A DNA stretch of 64,000 nt. Source: Candidatus Vicinibacter affinis. GTDB lineage: Bacteria; Bacteroidota; Bacteroidia; Chitinophagales; Saprospiraceae. Below, in pieces: positions 25,983 through 35,084 of this stretch; position 1 is the stretch's first letter, and each line of letters starts with the position of its first letter. Where the stretch lies: NCBI GenBank assembly GCA_016714365.1, contig JADJNH010000005.1, forward strand, positions 62,001 through 126,000. Direction: 5' to 3'. The translations under genes were made by a program, and so were the position numbers. The notes beneath the pieces are model-generated. The model ran no database searches. It was not told where the DNA came from and saw only the letters and a program-made list of their open reading frames with translations.

Positions 25983-25990
25983 CAAAAGTA
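25983..25990 (-). promoter_or_regulatory. putative -7 box of ftcD
   Basis: The minus strand reads TACTTTTG (TAnnTTTG), placing transcription start about 14 bp before the ATG at 25962. Confidence 0.45.
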
Positions 25991-26004
25991 TCTATTCTAT
26001 CATA

Positions 26005-27441
26005 ATGCAAATCTCTAAAATCGGTCAATTTCAATTATTCAGCTTTGTTTTCATCTGGAGCATGAACTTAGTCTTCGGGCAGAATTTTGAGATTTCGCCT
26101 GAAATTAATTTGAGAAATGATTTTGCCTATTACATTCTTCCCTTTGGTAAAGAAGTAAGCCTGATCAGGGATAAATCTTACAAACTTACCGTGCAGAATC
26201 TAAGAGCCGACATGAGTTGGACAGTTGAAAAAGATGTTGAGCTCAAAGGGCGTAAATGGCGCATTCTTGACACTTACACCCATGGAAATGACATAGGCAT
26301 TCTTTATTTGAGCAAGGTGGAAAACAAGGTGGAAATTTTTTATTCCACTTACGATCAGAACGGAATTTTGATACAGGAACACATTCTTCCTGTCGAAACA
26401 GTGATTGAATACCCGCTTGAGTTTAACCTCATTAGTTCAGACAATCAGCATTGGGTTTCCATGAGCTTTACTGACAGGAAAAATTTGAAATGGATCTGTG
26501 TCTTCAACCGCTTTCATCCTGAAGAATTTTTGGCAAAATCCGGTGAGGCTCTTTTTGATGCAGACCATGAAAATGTAGAAAAAGCAGCACTGGGAGATGA
26601 TGGTAATTTTTATTTATTATGGATGGATGGTCAACAGGCAAGATATCGGGATAAGGCCATCATAAAAGTACAGGGAATCGACTTCAGGGGTAATCAAATT
26701 CTGAACAAAGAAGTAGTACTAAAAGAAGACTTCGATGTTTATGATCTAGATATAAATTACAATAATTTCAATAAAAACATTTACCTGGCTGGATTATATA
26801 AAGAAAAGGGTGAGCAATATGCTGCCGGGTATTTAATACAGAATCTGAGTGTAGGAGAGGTGCTCCAATTGATTCCCTTTGATAAAGAAAAATTAAAAGA
26901 ATGGACCGGAAAGAGTAAAAAATCTTCAGTTTCATCTTTGAATTTCGCCATTAAAAAAATATGCTTCAAAGAAGATGGCTCCTGTCTGGTTTTTATGGAA
27001 AACAGCAAAGAACTCTCAAGAAGGCCTTATTTCAATAATACCATGGATAATTCGGGTTTGGGGACCATGAGGTGGGTGGATTATTATTTTGAAGATATTT
27101 TTGTAGCGAGCTTTGGGCCAAACGGTGAAAAGCAGTGGGAAAACATTCTTCGGAAGAAACAATTTTCTCAGGACGATGATGGATTGTATTCTTCCTTTTT
27201 CATTTTCTTCAATCGCTCCTTTTTGAGAATCTTGTTCAATGATGAAATTAAAAATGAATCCACGGTTTCTCAATATCTCTTACTTCCCGATGGTCGCATC
27301 AATAGAAAAAGTGTTTTGAATACCAGTAACACGAAGCTGAATCTCCGGATTACCGATGCCATTCAAATTAACGAAACCAGCCTAATTGTGCCCAGTGAAA
27401 ACAATGGAAAGATGAGTTTGGTGCGATTGAATTTATTATAA
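26005..27441 (+). CDS. secreted protein of unknown function
   Basis: 478 residues. The signal peptide (MQISKIGQFQLFSFVFIWSMNLVFGQ) is cleaved near FGQ; the rest is beta-rich with repeated short strands around W/Y/F and turns such as DDGNFYLLWMDG, DGSCLVFMEN and PDGRINRKSV, suggesting a beta-propeller-like fold (inference). No T9SS C-terminal domain is visible. The frame is open from 25555, but the upstream part lies inside the opposite-strand ftcD gene; the ATG at 26005 gives the signal peptide. No family is recognised. Confidence 0.8.
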   Translation: MQISKIGQFQLFSFVFIWSMNLVFGQNFEISPEINLRNDFAYYILPFGKEVSLIRDKSYKLTVQNLRADMSWTVEKDVELKGRKWRILDTYTHGNDIGILYLSKVENKVEIFYSTYDQNGILIQEHILPVETVIEYPLEFNLISSDNQHWVSMSFTDRKNLKWICVFNRFHPEEFLAKSGEALFDADHENVEKAALGDDGNFYLLWMDGQQARYRDKAIIKVQGIDFRGNQILNKEVVLKEDFDVYDLDINYNNFNKNIYLAGLYKEKGEQYAAGYLIQNLSVGEVLQLIPFDKEKLKEWTGKSKKSSVSSLNFAIKKICFKEDGSCLVFMENSKELSRRPYFNNTMDNSGLGTMRWVDYYFEDIFVASFGPNGEKQWENILRKKQFSQDDDGLYSSFFIFFNRSFLRILFNDEIKNESTVSQYLLLPDGRINRKSVLNTSNTKLNLRITDAIQINETSLIVPSENNGKMSLVRLNLL

Positions 27442-27517
27442 TGTATTATAAACGAATATTTTACATATATAAATAATAAAATTTAATTTTGAGGAGAGAA
27501 AAGAAATCGGGAAATCC

Positions 27518-27525
27518 TATATTTG
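27518..27525 (+). promoter_or_regulatory. putative -7 box of the tRNA-Val unit
   Basis: TATATTTG (TAnnTTTG), about 100 bp upstream of tRNA-Val. A TTG at 27489-27491 is slightly too far (26-bp spacer) for a good -33. Confidence 0.45.
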
Positions 27526-27538
27526 CATCCCCAAATTA

Positions 27539-27599
27539 ACCCATTGGGTCAACAACTAAAGGGTTGTTGATTAAGTAAAAGCACTTAGGGTTTTAGTTG
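27539..27599 (+). promoter_or_regulatory. structured leader upstream of tRNA-Val with alternative pairings
   Basis: The stretch between the -7 box and tRNA-Val can form two mutually exclusive stems. TCAACAAC (27549-27556) pairs with GTTGTTGA (27563-27570). Alternatively CAACTAAA (27553-27560) pairs with TTTAGTTG (27592-27599), enclosing a small TAAGT/ACTTA hairpin (27572-27576/27583-27587). An ACCCA/TGGGT dyad (27539-27549) sits at the start. No open frame worth calling covers it. It may be a processing leader, an attenuator or a small RNA. Confidence 0.4.
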
Positions 27600-27625
27600 C
27601 CAAAAATTGATTTTACAGTTTATAT

Positions 27626-27700
27626 GGGAGCTTAGCTCAGCTGGTTCAGAGCATCTGCCTTACAAGCAGAGGGTCACTGGTTCGAACCCAGTAGCTCCCA
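27626..27700 (+). tRNA. tRNA-Val(UAC)
   Basis: The 75-nt cloverleaf is complete: acceptor GGGAGCT/AGCTCCC, D-stem GCTC/GAGC, anticodon stem TCTGC/GCAGA with loop CTTACAA (anticodon TAC), T-arm ACTGG-TTCGAAC-CCAGT and discriminator A. CCA is not encoded. Confidence 0.97.
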
Positions 27701-27703
27701 CTC

Positions 27704-27757
27704 AAGCCTCGCAGTAACGATCTCCGGTTTTTTTGGGGTGTTGTGCGAGGCTTTTTT
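27704..27757 (+). terminator. terminator-like hairpin after tRNA-Val
   Basis: AAGCCTCGCA (27704-27713) pairs perfectly with TGCGAGGCTT (27744-27753), followed by a T run to 27757. The 30-nt loop contains its own T tract. It separates tRNA-Val from tRNA-Arg; the spacing (8 bp to tRNA-Arg) suggests some read-through or processing links the two. Confidence 0.75.
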
Positions 27758-27765
27758 ATTTCCCT

Positions 27766-27838
27766 GGCCGGGTAGTTCAACGGATAAGAATATCAGATTT
27801 CGGCTCTGATGGTGAGGGTTCGATTCCTTCCCCGGTCA
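27766..27838 (+). tRNA. tRNA-Arg(UCG)
   Basis: A 73-nt cloverleaf: acceptor GGCCGGG/CCCGGTC (one G-U pair), D-stem GTTC/GAAT, anticodon stem TCAGA/TCTGA with loop TTTCGGC (anticodon TCG), T-arm GAGGG-TTCGATT-CCTTC and discriminator A. CCA is not encoded. The 271 bp downstream (27839-28109) contain only an A/T hairpin, AATAATAA/TTATTATT at 28050-28068, perhaps a weak terminator of the MATE gene. Confidence 0.95.
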
Positions 27839-28109
27839 CTTTCCTTCTTTCCTGAAGAAATCGTATGCAATAAATTTCCTTGCAAAATTTGACAGGGTTG
27901 AAAATTTTGGATTTTATTTGATTCAATCAGAATTAAATTTTAGAAAAATTTCCATCATCAAAATTGTTGAGATTCCAAAATTTCCATTTTATGAATATTC
28001 GGATGTAGACATACATAAATGCTCAAGAGAATTGCGGACTCCTGAAAAAAATAATAATTTTTATTATTAAGCATCTAATAATACTAAGAATAATAAAAAG
28101 ATCAAAAAA

Positions 28110-29528
28110 CTAAATCTTAATTTGCTTCCAGGATCCCTTTTTGAAATAATACCATGCAGCAAGGGCTACAAGGGTTTCTGCCAATGGAATGGCTATAAAA
28201 GCACCTGTCGGACCCCAGTTTAAGATCTTGGCCATAAAAATTGCTGCCGGAATTTGAAACAACCAGAAACCAATGAAATTAATCCAGGTAGGAGTCCTGG
28301 TGTCGCCGGCTCCATTCAACGCTTGCATCATCACCATACCAATTCCATAAAAAATATAACCTGCCCCCATAATTTGTAAAGCCAACACACCATACCGATG
28401 CACTTCTTCTTGATTGGTAAAAATTGAAATTATTGGGGAAGAAAACAGGATAAACAACATCATCACGGCTGCCATAAAATAAACATTGTATTTAGTAGTA
28501 AGCAATACACTTTTCTGCGCACGATCTGGGTTTCCTGCACCCAGATTTTGTCCCACCAAAGTAGCCGCAGCATTGGACAAGCCCCATGCCGGTAAGATAA
28601 AAAACACCACATTTCTAATCGCAATCTGGTAACCCGCGCTGGCATCCGTACTTCCAGTTGATGAAACAAGGAATGCAAGAAATATCCAACTCCCACTCTG
28701 AATAAAAAATTGTAGCGTGGCCGGCCAGGCAAGGGATACGATCGATTTTTGAATACTCCAATCTAATTTAAAATGATGCCTCTTTATTTTAAGCATACCG
28801 GAACCTTTGAAAAGGTGATAACTTTGGTAAATTACACCGGCAGTTCTTCCAATAGTAGTCGCAACAGCGGCACCGGTAAGTCCTAGCTCAGGAAAAATTC
28901 CATAGCCATAAATCAATAATGGACAGAGTATAATATTTAATAAACTCGCAAGCCACAGACTTTTCATAGCTATCATCGGATCGCCTGCCCCCCTAAAAAT
29001 TCCATTGATTAAAAACAATAATATAATTGCAGTAGTACCACCCAGCATGATGCGACTAAAATCAGTTCCTGTGTGTATTACTTCCGGCTGAGCTCCCATT
29101 AACCTCAATAAATCTGGCGCATAACAATAACCCGAAATGGCCATTATAACTGAAATCAGAATCGCTAAAATAATTGACTGTGCACCCGCATGGGAAGCTT
29201 TTTCAATGTCTTTTTCTCCAATCCTTCTGGCAACCAAAGCGGTGGCTGCTGTGCTCAAACCAATGCCCATGGTATAAATAAGAGCGACCATGGATTCCGT
29301 AAGTCCTACCGTTGCAACTGCTGCCCGGCTATCTGGCAATTTACTGACAAAGTACATGTCTACCACTGCAAATACGGATTCCAAACTCAATTCAAGAATC
29401 ATGGGAATCGCAAGCAGTACAATTGCAGACTGAATACTTCCTTGTGTATAGTCATGCTCCTCGCCTTTCAGCGATTGACGAATTAAGAAAAATAATCTGG
29501 AAAATTTTTGGCTGCTTTGTCTTTGCAT
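28110..29528 (-). CDS. MATE family efflux transporter
   Basis: A 472-residue, 12-helix antiporter of the NorM/DinF superfamily, exporting cationic drugs or metabolites with Na+ or H+. It shows the two-fold repeat: SIQSAIVLLAIPMILELSLESVFAVVDMYFV ... and a second-half SIVSLAWPATLQFFIQSGSWIF. The frame extends to an ATG at 29570, but a TAATTTTG -7 box (29553-29546) lies inside that extension, so the ATG at 29528 (MQRQSSQKF) is the more likely start. Substrate unknown. Confidence 0.9.
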   Translation of the reverse strand: MQRQSSQKFSRLFFLIRQSLKGEEHDYTQGSIQSAIVLLAIPMILELSLESVFAVVDMYFVSKLPDSRAAVATVGLTESMVALIYTMGIGLSTAATALVARRIGEKDIEKASHAGAQSIILAILISVIMAISGYCYAPDLLRLMGAQPEVIHTGTDFSRIMLGGTTAIILLFLINGIFRGAGDPMIAMKSLWLASLLNIILCPLLIYGYGIFPELGLTGAAVATTIGRTAGVIYQSYHLFKGSGMLKIKRHHFKLDWSIQKSIVSLAWPATLQFFIQSGSWIFLAFLVSSTGSTDASAGYQIAIRNVVFFILPAWGLSNAAATLVGQNLGAGNPDRAQKSVLLTTKYNVYFMAAVMMLFILFSSPIISIFTNQEEVHRYGVLALQIMGAGYIFYGIGMVMMQALNGAGDTRTPTWINFIGFWLFQIPAAIFMAKILNWGPTGAFIAIPLAETLVALAAWYYFKKGSWKQIKI

Positions 29529-29545
29529 AATATTGACCGATCCTA

Positions 29546-29553
29546 CAAAATTA
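29546..29553 (-). promoter_or_regulatory. putative -7 box of the MATE gene
   Basis: The minus strand reads TAATTTTG; it supports the ATG at 29528 over 29570 as the start of the transporter. Confidence 0.4.
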
Positions 29554-29736
29554 AACATTTGACTTTGCATACAGATATGGAACTGTTCAAATGCTTTGCA
29601 CTAAAACAAGTTAAATCTCTTGTCAATTGGAAATTCAAAAAGTTGCAACAGTTCTAATGCAACAGCCATCCATTCTATGTCAGAAATTACTAGAATGGAG
29701 TAGGAGTAAAAAATAAATTTTCAAACTCACTGTCTT

Positions 29737-31101
29737 TTATTCCTCCTCATTGGAGGTTGGCTTATCTTCTTCAACAGTTGGATTTTCCTCTGATGTATTG
29801 GACATAGGAGTTTGCTCAACAGAAAGAGATGGAATGGACTCTATGCTATCAGGAGCAGCTTGTCCGGTTTTATTTTTAGCCTTTGACTTACTGGTCTTTA
29901 TTTCTTCAGCAGCTTTTATTAATTTCTCTTCTTCATTAGATAAAGTCTCATGTTGCTGTTGAATGTTTTCCTGAATTTTGGCTTTAATCTTTTCTTCCTC
30001 TTCCTTTACCTTTTGCCTTTGCTCATTCCTTCTTGCATCTTTCTCTTCCCTTTTTTTAGCATTGTCATTCGCTTTTTCCAGAGATGCTTTAACTTTGAGT
30101 AATTCATCCAGCTTTTCTTGCTTGAATTTGATTCGCTCTTCAATCATTTTGATTTTAGCCACGCGAATTTGCGCTTCAAGTTGGCCGGTAGATGATTCTA
30201 TTCGTCTATTCTCAAATGAAATATCGGTATGATCTCTTGCAATCGCTTGTTCAATTTTAGTGATCGCTTGAATTAAACCCTCATATCGACTTTGGTTTCT
30301 GTTAGCCGGATTGGCATCACCCCGTTGACCACCCGGTTTTCCGGATTCTCTTTTCGCTCTGATGCCTTTAAATACTTCATCAATCTTAGACATGAGACTT
30401 GAGCGATCATCCCTGTTCAGGGACATGGTTTTAAATTCTGTCTGAATTTTAATCATGTCATCAAACAAAGGCTTCAGTGCAGCACCCTCTGTGATTTTCT
30501 TTTCTATTTCTGCTATCTTGGATTTTAAACCATCCACCAAAACTTTTGATTTTTGATTTAATTCTGATTTTAAAGCAGAACGAAGCTTTTTAAGCTCTTC
30601 AAACATCGCATCCGATTTTTGTCTCAAAGAATCAGAATGATCTCTGAACAGATTACGATCCATGATGTGTTTTTGAACATTTGACCAAAGTTCTTTAAGA
30701 TCATCCCAAAGATTTTGGTCATAAACTTCCAGTCTTTTGATCTTATCTGAAAGCTCTTCAAGATCGTTTTTGAAATTGCGATAAAGCTTGGAAGATAAAA
30801 CAACGAAATGCCATTCCATCTGAGCACGCTGGATCATATCTCCCCGTTCCACCTTAAGATCCTCAGGAAGAATACTGTCTGACATGGTTAGCTCCGTCGT
30901 ACGGTGTACCGTGCCCTCCGGAAAATTAAGATCCTTGCCTTCTCTCCATTGTGTCATGACGAGGTTATAATAATCCTCACTACATGATTTTTCGGGGATT
31001 GCCCAAATATCAATTTTGTTTTCTTCTGCCTGAAGGGCTACTGCCAAAAGCACCTTTTGGTCCTCGGCATTTGTTCCCCATACTACCAATCTTGTCCGCA
31101 T
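29737..31101 (-). CDS. coiled-coil protein of unknown function
   Basis: 454 residues, no signal peptide. An N-terminal alpha/beta domain (about 1-90; TRLVVWGTNAEDQKVLLAVA, PEGTVHRTTELTM) is followed by long helices. A middle part (about 110-260) has repeated L-W-x-x-V/F ... F-x-E-L-K-x-L-R patterns faintly like DUF349. Then comes an R/G/N-rich linker (KPGGQRGDANPANRNQSRYEG), a strong K/E coiled coil (about 310-410) and an acidic low-complexity tail (about 415-454). I cannot assign a function. It stands alone between MATE and asd. Confidence 0.82.
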   Translation of the reverse strand: MRTRLVVWGTNAEDQKVLLAVALQAEENKIDIWAIPEKSCSEDYYNLVMTQWREGKDLNFPEGTVHRTTELTMSDSILPEDLKVERGDMIQRAQMEWHFVVLSSKLYRNFKNDLEELSDKIKRLEVYDQNLWDDLKELWSNVQKHIMDRNLFRDHSDSLRQKSDAMFEELKKLRSALKSELNQKSKVLVDGLKSKIAEIEKKITEGAALKPLFDDMIKIQTEFKTMSLNRDDRSSLMSKIDEVFKGIRAKRESGKPGGQRGDANPANRNQSRYEGLIQAITKIEQAIARDHTDISFENRRIESSTGQLEAQIRVAKIKMIEERIKFKQEKLDELLKVKASLEKANDNAKKREEKDARRNEQRQKVKEEEEKIKAKIQENIQQQHETLSNEEEKLIKAAEEIKTSKSKAKNKTGQAAPDSIESIPSLSVEQTPMSNTSEENPTVEEDKPTSNEEE

Positions 31102-31293
31102 GTCTGCTGTTTTACCCGTTTAATTCAAACTATTTTTTGACGCCATATTATTGGGTCATGCTGTATTCTTATACGACCACTGAAGTCCGTGAAAATGGGT
31201 GCAAAAATCAAACCAAAACTTTAAAAAAAAAAATAAGGATAGGTGTTTTTGCGACCTTAATTCATAATATATTGAATTTCTTGTAGTTATGTT

Positions 31294-32289
31294 TCAACAA
31301 AAACCTTGCTCCACCAGGTATTTTGCAATCTGAACAGCATTCGTTGCGGCACCTTTGCGTAAATTGTCTGCTGTAATCCAAAGATTTATAGTCCTTGGTT
31401 GGGATTCATCCAGTCTTATCCGACCAACAAAAACCTCATTCATATTTTTAGCCAACAAAGGAGTAGGATATTCATATTTCTCCGGATTGTCCAATAAAAC
31501 CAAGCCAGGCGCTTGCTTCAACAAATTCCTGATATCTGAAATATGAAAGTCTTTCTTAAAAGTAACATTCACGGACTCCGAGTGACCTCCATGGACCGGA
31601 ACACGCACAGCCGTTGCCGTAATTTTAAGTGATGGATCACACAATATCTTTCTCGTCTCATGCACCAATTTCATCTCTTCTTTGGTATAACCATTTTCCA
31701 GAAAAACATCACAGTGCGGAATGCAATTTTCAAATATTGGATGGTGATATGCCCTTGGTTCGGGTACTGGATTTCCATCTCTTTCGGCTTCGTATTGCCT
31801 GACGGCTTTCATTCCGGTCCCTGTGAATGACTGGTAGGTTGACACTACTATTCGATCAATTGAATATTGACGGTGAAGGGGTGCCAGAGCCATGACCATC
31901 TGTATTGTGGAGCAATTCGGATTGGCAATTATTTTAGTTTGTTCAGTGATACTTCCACTGTTAATTTCCGGTACCACAAGTGGACAAGAAGGATCCATCC
32001 TCCACGCAGAGGAGTTGTCTATAACATAACTTCCCGCAGCTGCAAACTTCGGGGCAAATTCTGTGGAGGTAGCTCCGCCCGCAGAAAATATTGCAATGGC
32101 CGGTTTAAGTGCAATTGCATCTTCCATACTTATGATTGGAATTGTCCGGTCATTCCATAAAATGGTTTTGCCTATTGATTGTTCAGAAGCTACCGGAATC
32201 AATTCTGCTGAAGCAAATCCCATCTCCTTCAGTACCTGCAACATTACCTGGCCAACCATTCCGGTAACTCCTACAACAGCTATCTTCAT
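31294..32289 (-). CDS. asd: aspartate-semialdehyde dehydrogenase
   Basis: 331 residues; reduces aspartyl phosphate to the semialdehyde for lysine/diaminopimelate, threonine and methionine. Seen: N-terminal VVGVTGMVGQVMLQVL nucleotide-binding loop, IFSAGGATSTEFAP, the catalytic Cys in NPNCSTIQMV, the SFTGTGMKAV loop and the His/Arg set RVPVHGGHSESVNV. Full length. A TACCTTTG -7 box lies just upstream (32314-32307). Confidence 0.96.
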   Translation of the reverse strand: MKIAVVGVTGMVGQVMLQVLKEMGFASAELIPVASEQSIGKTILWNDRTIPIISMEDAIALKPAIAIFSAGGATSTEFAPKFAAAGSYVIDNSSAWRMDPSCPLVVPEINSGSITEQTKIIANPNCSTIQMVMALAPLHRQYSIDRIVVSTYQSFTGTGMKAVRQYEAERDGNPVPEPRAYHHPIFENCIPHCDVFLENGYTKEEMKLVHETRKILCDPSLKITATAVRVPVHGGHSESVNVTFKKDFHISDIRNLLKQAPGLVLLDNPEKYEYPTPLLAKNMNEVFVGRIRLDESQPRTINLWITADNLRKGAATNAVQIAKYLVEQGFC

Positions 32290-32306
32290 AATTAAAATTG
32301 AAGTCC

Positions 32307-32314
32307 CAAAGGTA
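32307..32314 (-). promoter_or_regulatory. putative -7 box of asd
   Basis: TACCTTTG on the minus strand, 18 bp upstream of the ATG; matches TAnnTTTG without a clear -33. Confidence 0.42.
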
Positions 32315-32365
32315 CGCCTGATTTGGAGATAAATAAAAAATATACATTACAATAAAATTATTTAT

Positions 32366-32373
32366 TAATTTTG
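32366..32373 (+). promoter_or_regulatory. putative -7 box of the lamin-tail protein gene
   Basis: TAATTTTG, 76 bp upstream of the ATG at 32449. The setting is very A/T-rich, so this could be chance. Confidence 0.3.
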
Positions 32374-32448
32374 TAATGAGACACAAATTATCATTCGATT
32401 AAATAATCGAATGGAGATAGACACTATTAACCTCTAAATAAACTTACT

Positions 32449-35046
32449 ATGAAGAGCAGATATTCTGTATTACTTTGTTTGCTATTGCCTTTATTCGTCT
32501 CTGCACAATGGTACGAATCATTTAATGATGGTCACTTAAATCTATGGACGGGCGATGTAACTGAATTTAAAGTCAATCAAGAAAACCAACTTAATTTATT
32601 TGCGGGTGGCCCCGGTGAAAGCAGTATATTCAGATCATACCGATACAGTTCAGACAGCATGATTTGGACCATTTATTGCAAGCTGCTATTTAATCCCTCT
32701 GCCTCAAATAAACTTAAAATTTACTTGGCTGCAGATGTACCCAATCCTATATTTTCTGATGGATATTATCTTGAAATTGGCGAAAATGGAAATGAGGATC
32801 GCTGGCAACTATATGCCCTGCAAAACAAAAAGATATCGTTACTGGGATCAGGAATTATTGGAAAATTTTCTTCTGATCCGGTCGAATGCAGATTTTCAAT
32901 AAAACGAATGTCAGACACACTTTGGTTAGTTTCTACTGATTATACTGGAGATAATAACTTCATGGTTGAAACCGAAATTTACGATTCTATTCAATTAGAT
33001 CTTAAAGATTCATATTTTGGCATTCATTGTTATTATACTGAAACCAGAAAAGACAAATTTATATTTGATGATATTGGAATAAGAGTTGAGGATTTGGATA
33101 CCATAGCTCCATACATTATTAAGGCAGAAGTATTGGATGATTCCAAATTGAAAATTGAATTCAATGAATTTACGAACGAACTGCAAACATTAAACGTTAC
33201 TAACTACTCCTTGGATTCATTTACACATCCTTTAAAGGTAGATAAATGCCCACCTAATGACAGGAATTTAATTTTAACCTTTGACAAAGCCTTCGAACCA
33301 GAAAAAAAGTATCGTCTCTTTTATAAAGATATCCAGGATATTTCAGGTAACCAGGTCCGTGAAAATCAATACATCAACTTTAATTCACAGAAACACTATC
33401 CTGCAAAATCCGGAGAAATTCTGATCAATGAATTCATGGCAGATCCCAGTCCAACAGCAGGACTTCCGGAAACTGAATTTATTGAACTGCTGAACATTTC
33501 AGGAAAACATCTTCAACTTAAAAATTTAAGTATTGCTGATGGTTCCAGTATTTCGGAAAACTTTCCGGATTTTATAATTGAGCCGGATTCATTCATTCTC
33601 ATTTACCATAAAGCTGACTCTTCGCTATTTAAGAATTATGGAAAAGGAATTGGTCTCTCTAAATTTCCAACCATTAACAACTCTGAAGAAATCCTTCGAT
33701 TGTTTGATGCATCCGGTGATCTTATACACCAGGTAAATTTTTCAGACTCATGGTATCAAAATAGTTTTAAAAAAAATGGTGGCTACAGTTTAGAATTAAA
33801 AAAACCATTACAATTTTGCAAAGGTTCAGAAGTTTGGGGGCCCACTGAACATATCTTAGGTGGTACACCTGGAATTATAAATACTGGATATGATAAAGAA
33901 ACTGACCAAATTGCGCCTGAATTAATCACTTACGCAGTATCCAATTCATTTGAGCTAGAGCTGATTTTTAATGAATCTTTAGACCCGGCTTCTGTGGAAC
34001 AAATTATTAACTTTCGATTGAATAATGATTTAGTCCCCACCACTGCAAATTTACATTCCACTGAAAACAGTAAAGTGATTCTATTTTTTGACATGCCTCT
34101 TGTAAGTGGAAATAAATATTTGCTAAATATTAAAAATCTTGCCGACTGCTCAGGAAATTCAATGTCGGAAATAGATGTGGAAATTTATATTCCCGGTGTC
34201 CCAGAACTTGGAGATCTTAGTTGGAATGAAATTCTTTTTAATCCGGAATCAGGTGGCGAAGATTTTGTGGAACTTTATAATAAAAGTAATAAAGCAATTA
34301 ATATAAGAGATCTGTATATTTCAAATCCACTCTCTGAACCCAGATTCATCAAAATAAATTCTGATTATCTTTTATTACCTCAATCTTATGTTGCGCTTAC
34401 ACGTGATAAAGAGAGTTTGATCAATCTATATCCTTATTCTGAAGCACATCATATTGTAGAGACTGAAATTCCTTCTTTCGATGATCAAAGTGGGTGCCTT
34501 CTATTAGCGATCCAAATACACAACAGTCTGGTAGTGATAGATTCCTTACAATATTCGCAAGACTGGCATAATCCATTACTAATCAACAAAGAAGGTGTTT
34601 CACTGGAAAAAATAAACCCATCTCTGCTAACAGCAAATAAAAATCATTGGCAATCTGCTTCATCGGGTGTAAAATATGCTACTCCTGGAATTCAAAACAG
34701 TCAATATTTGGATGAAATAACAAAAAAAAATAAACCATACAACCTATCATCCATTATCATCAGCCCGGATCAGGATGGCTATAGAGACTTTCTGAGCATT
34801 GAATTCAATCTTGAACTGAGTGGTTATAAAATCAGAGCAGAAATTTATGACTTGTTTGGGCAATTGATCCGTGTCATCAGTCATCAGATTCTTGGACCTC
34901 ATGAACTTTTGAAATGGAATGGCATTGACAAAAATGAACAAAAAATACCTTCAGGAAACTATATATTAAGTATGCAACTCATTCATCCTGAAGGTTCAAA
35001 ACATGTATATAAAGAACTGATTGTCGTCGATAATGGGAAGAAGTAA
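32449..35046 (+). CDS. secreted protein with two lamin-tail domains and a FlgD-like C-terminus
   Basis: 865 residues. Signal peptide (1-19, ends FVSAQ); a concanavalin-like N-terminal domain (about 20-220); Ig-like segments with the repeated motif DSKLKIEFNE / SFELELIFNESLD (about 225-315 and 490-585); lamin-tail domain 1 (about 322-470, GEILINEFMADPSP); lamin-tail domain 2 (about 588-750, DLSWNEILFNPESGGEDFVELYN); and a C-terminal FlgD-type Ig fold (about 766-865, SPDQDGYRDFLSIEF ... GNYIL). The last domain resembles cargo tails in this phylum, so surface export is likely but not proven. Function unknown. Confidence 0.85.
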   Translation: MKSRYSVLLCLLLPLFVSAQWYESFNDGHLNLWTGDVTEFKVNQENQLNLFAGGPGESSIFRSYRYSSDSMIWTIYCKLLFNPSASNKLKIYLAADVPNPIFSDGYYLEIGENGNEDRWQLYALQNKKISLLGSGIIGKFSSDPVECRFSIKRMSDTLWLVSTDYTGDNNFMVETEIYDSIQLDLKDSYFGIHCYYTETRKDKFIFDDIGIRVEDLDTIAPYIIKAEVLDDSKLKIEFNEFTNELQTLNVTNYSLDSFTHPLKVDKCPPNDRNLILTFDKAFEPEKKYRLFYKDIQDISGNQVRENQYINFNSQKHYPAKSGEILINEFMADPSPTAGLPETEFIELLNISGKHLQLKNLSIADGSSISENFPDFIIEPDSFILIYHKADSSLFKNYGKGIGLSKFPTINNSEEILRLFDASGDLIHQVNFSDSWYQNSFKKNGGYSLELKKPLQFCKGSEVWGPTEHILGGTPGIINTGYDKETDQIAPELITYAVSNSFELELIFNESLDPASVEQIINFRLNNDLVPTTANLHSTENSKVILFFDMPLVSGNKYLLNIKNLADCSGNSMSEIDVEIYIPGVPELGDLSWNEILFNPESGGEDFVELYNKSNKAINIRDLYISNPLSEPRFIKINSDYLLLPQSYVALTRDKESLINLYPYSEAHHIVETEIPSFDDQSGCLLLAIQIHNSLVVIDSLQYSQDWHNPLLINKEGVSLEKINPSLLTANKNHWQSASSGVKYATPGIQNSQYLDEITKKNKPYNLSSIIISPDQDGYRDFLSIEFNLELSGYKIRAEIYDLFGQLIRVISHQILGPHELLKWNGIDKNEQKIPSGNYILSMQLIHPEGSKHVYKELIVVDNGKK

Positions 35047-35057
35047 CTAATTAAAGT

Positions 35058-35065
35058 TACTTTTG
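35058..35065 (+). promoter_or_regulatory. putative -7 box of the EEP-like gene
   Basis: TACTTTTG (TAnnTTTG), 20 bp upstream of the TTG start at 35085. It lies 12 bp after the stop codon of the lamin-tail gene, so the EEP-like gene may be transcribed on its own. Confidence 0.38.
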
Positions 35066-35084
35066 TAACCAAATCGAACTTAGC

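Noticed and set aside
25555..26004. A 150-codon N-terminal extension of the secreted protein at 26005
   Set aside because: It is antisense to the conserved formiminotransferase domain of ftcD, and the signal peptide starts only at the ATG at 26005.
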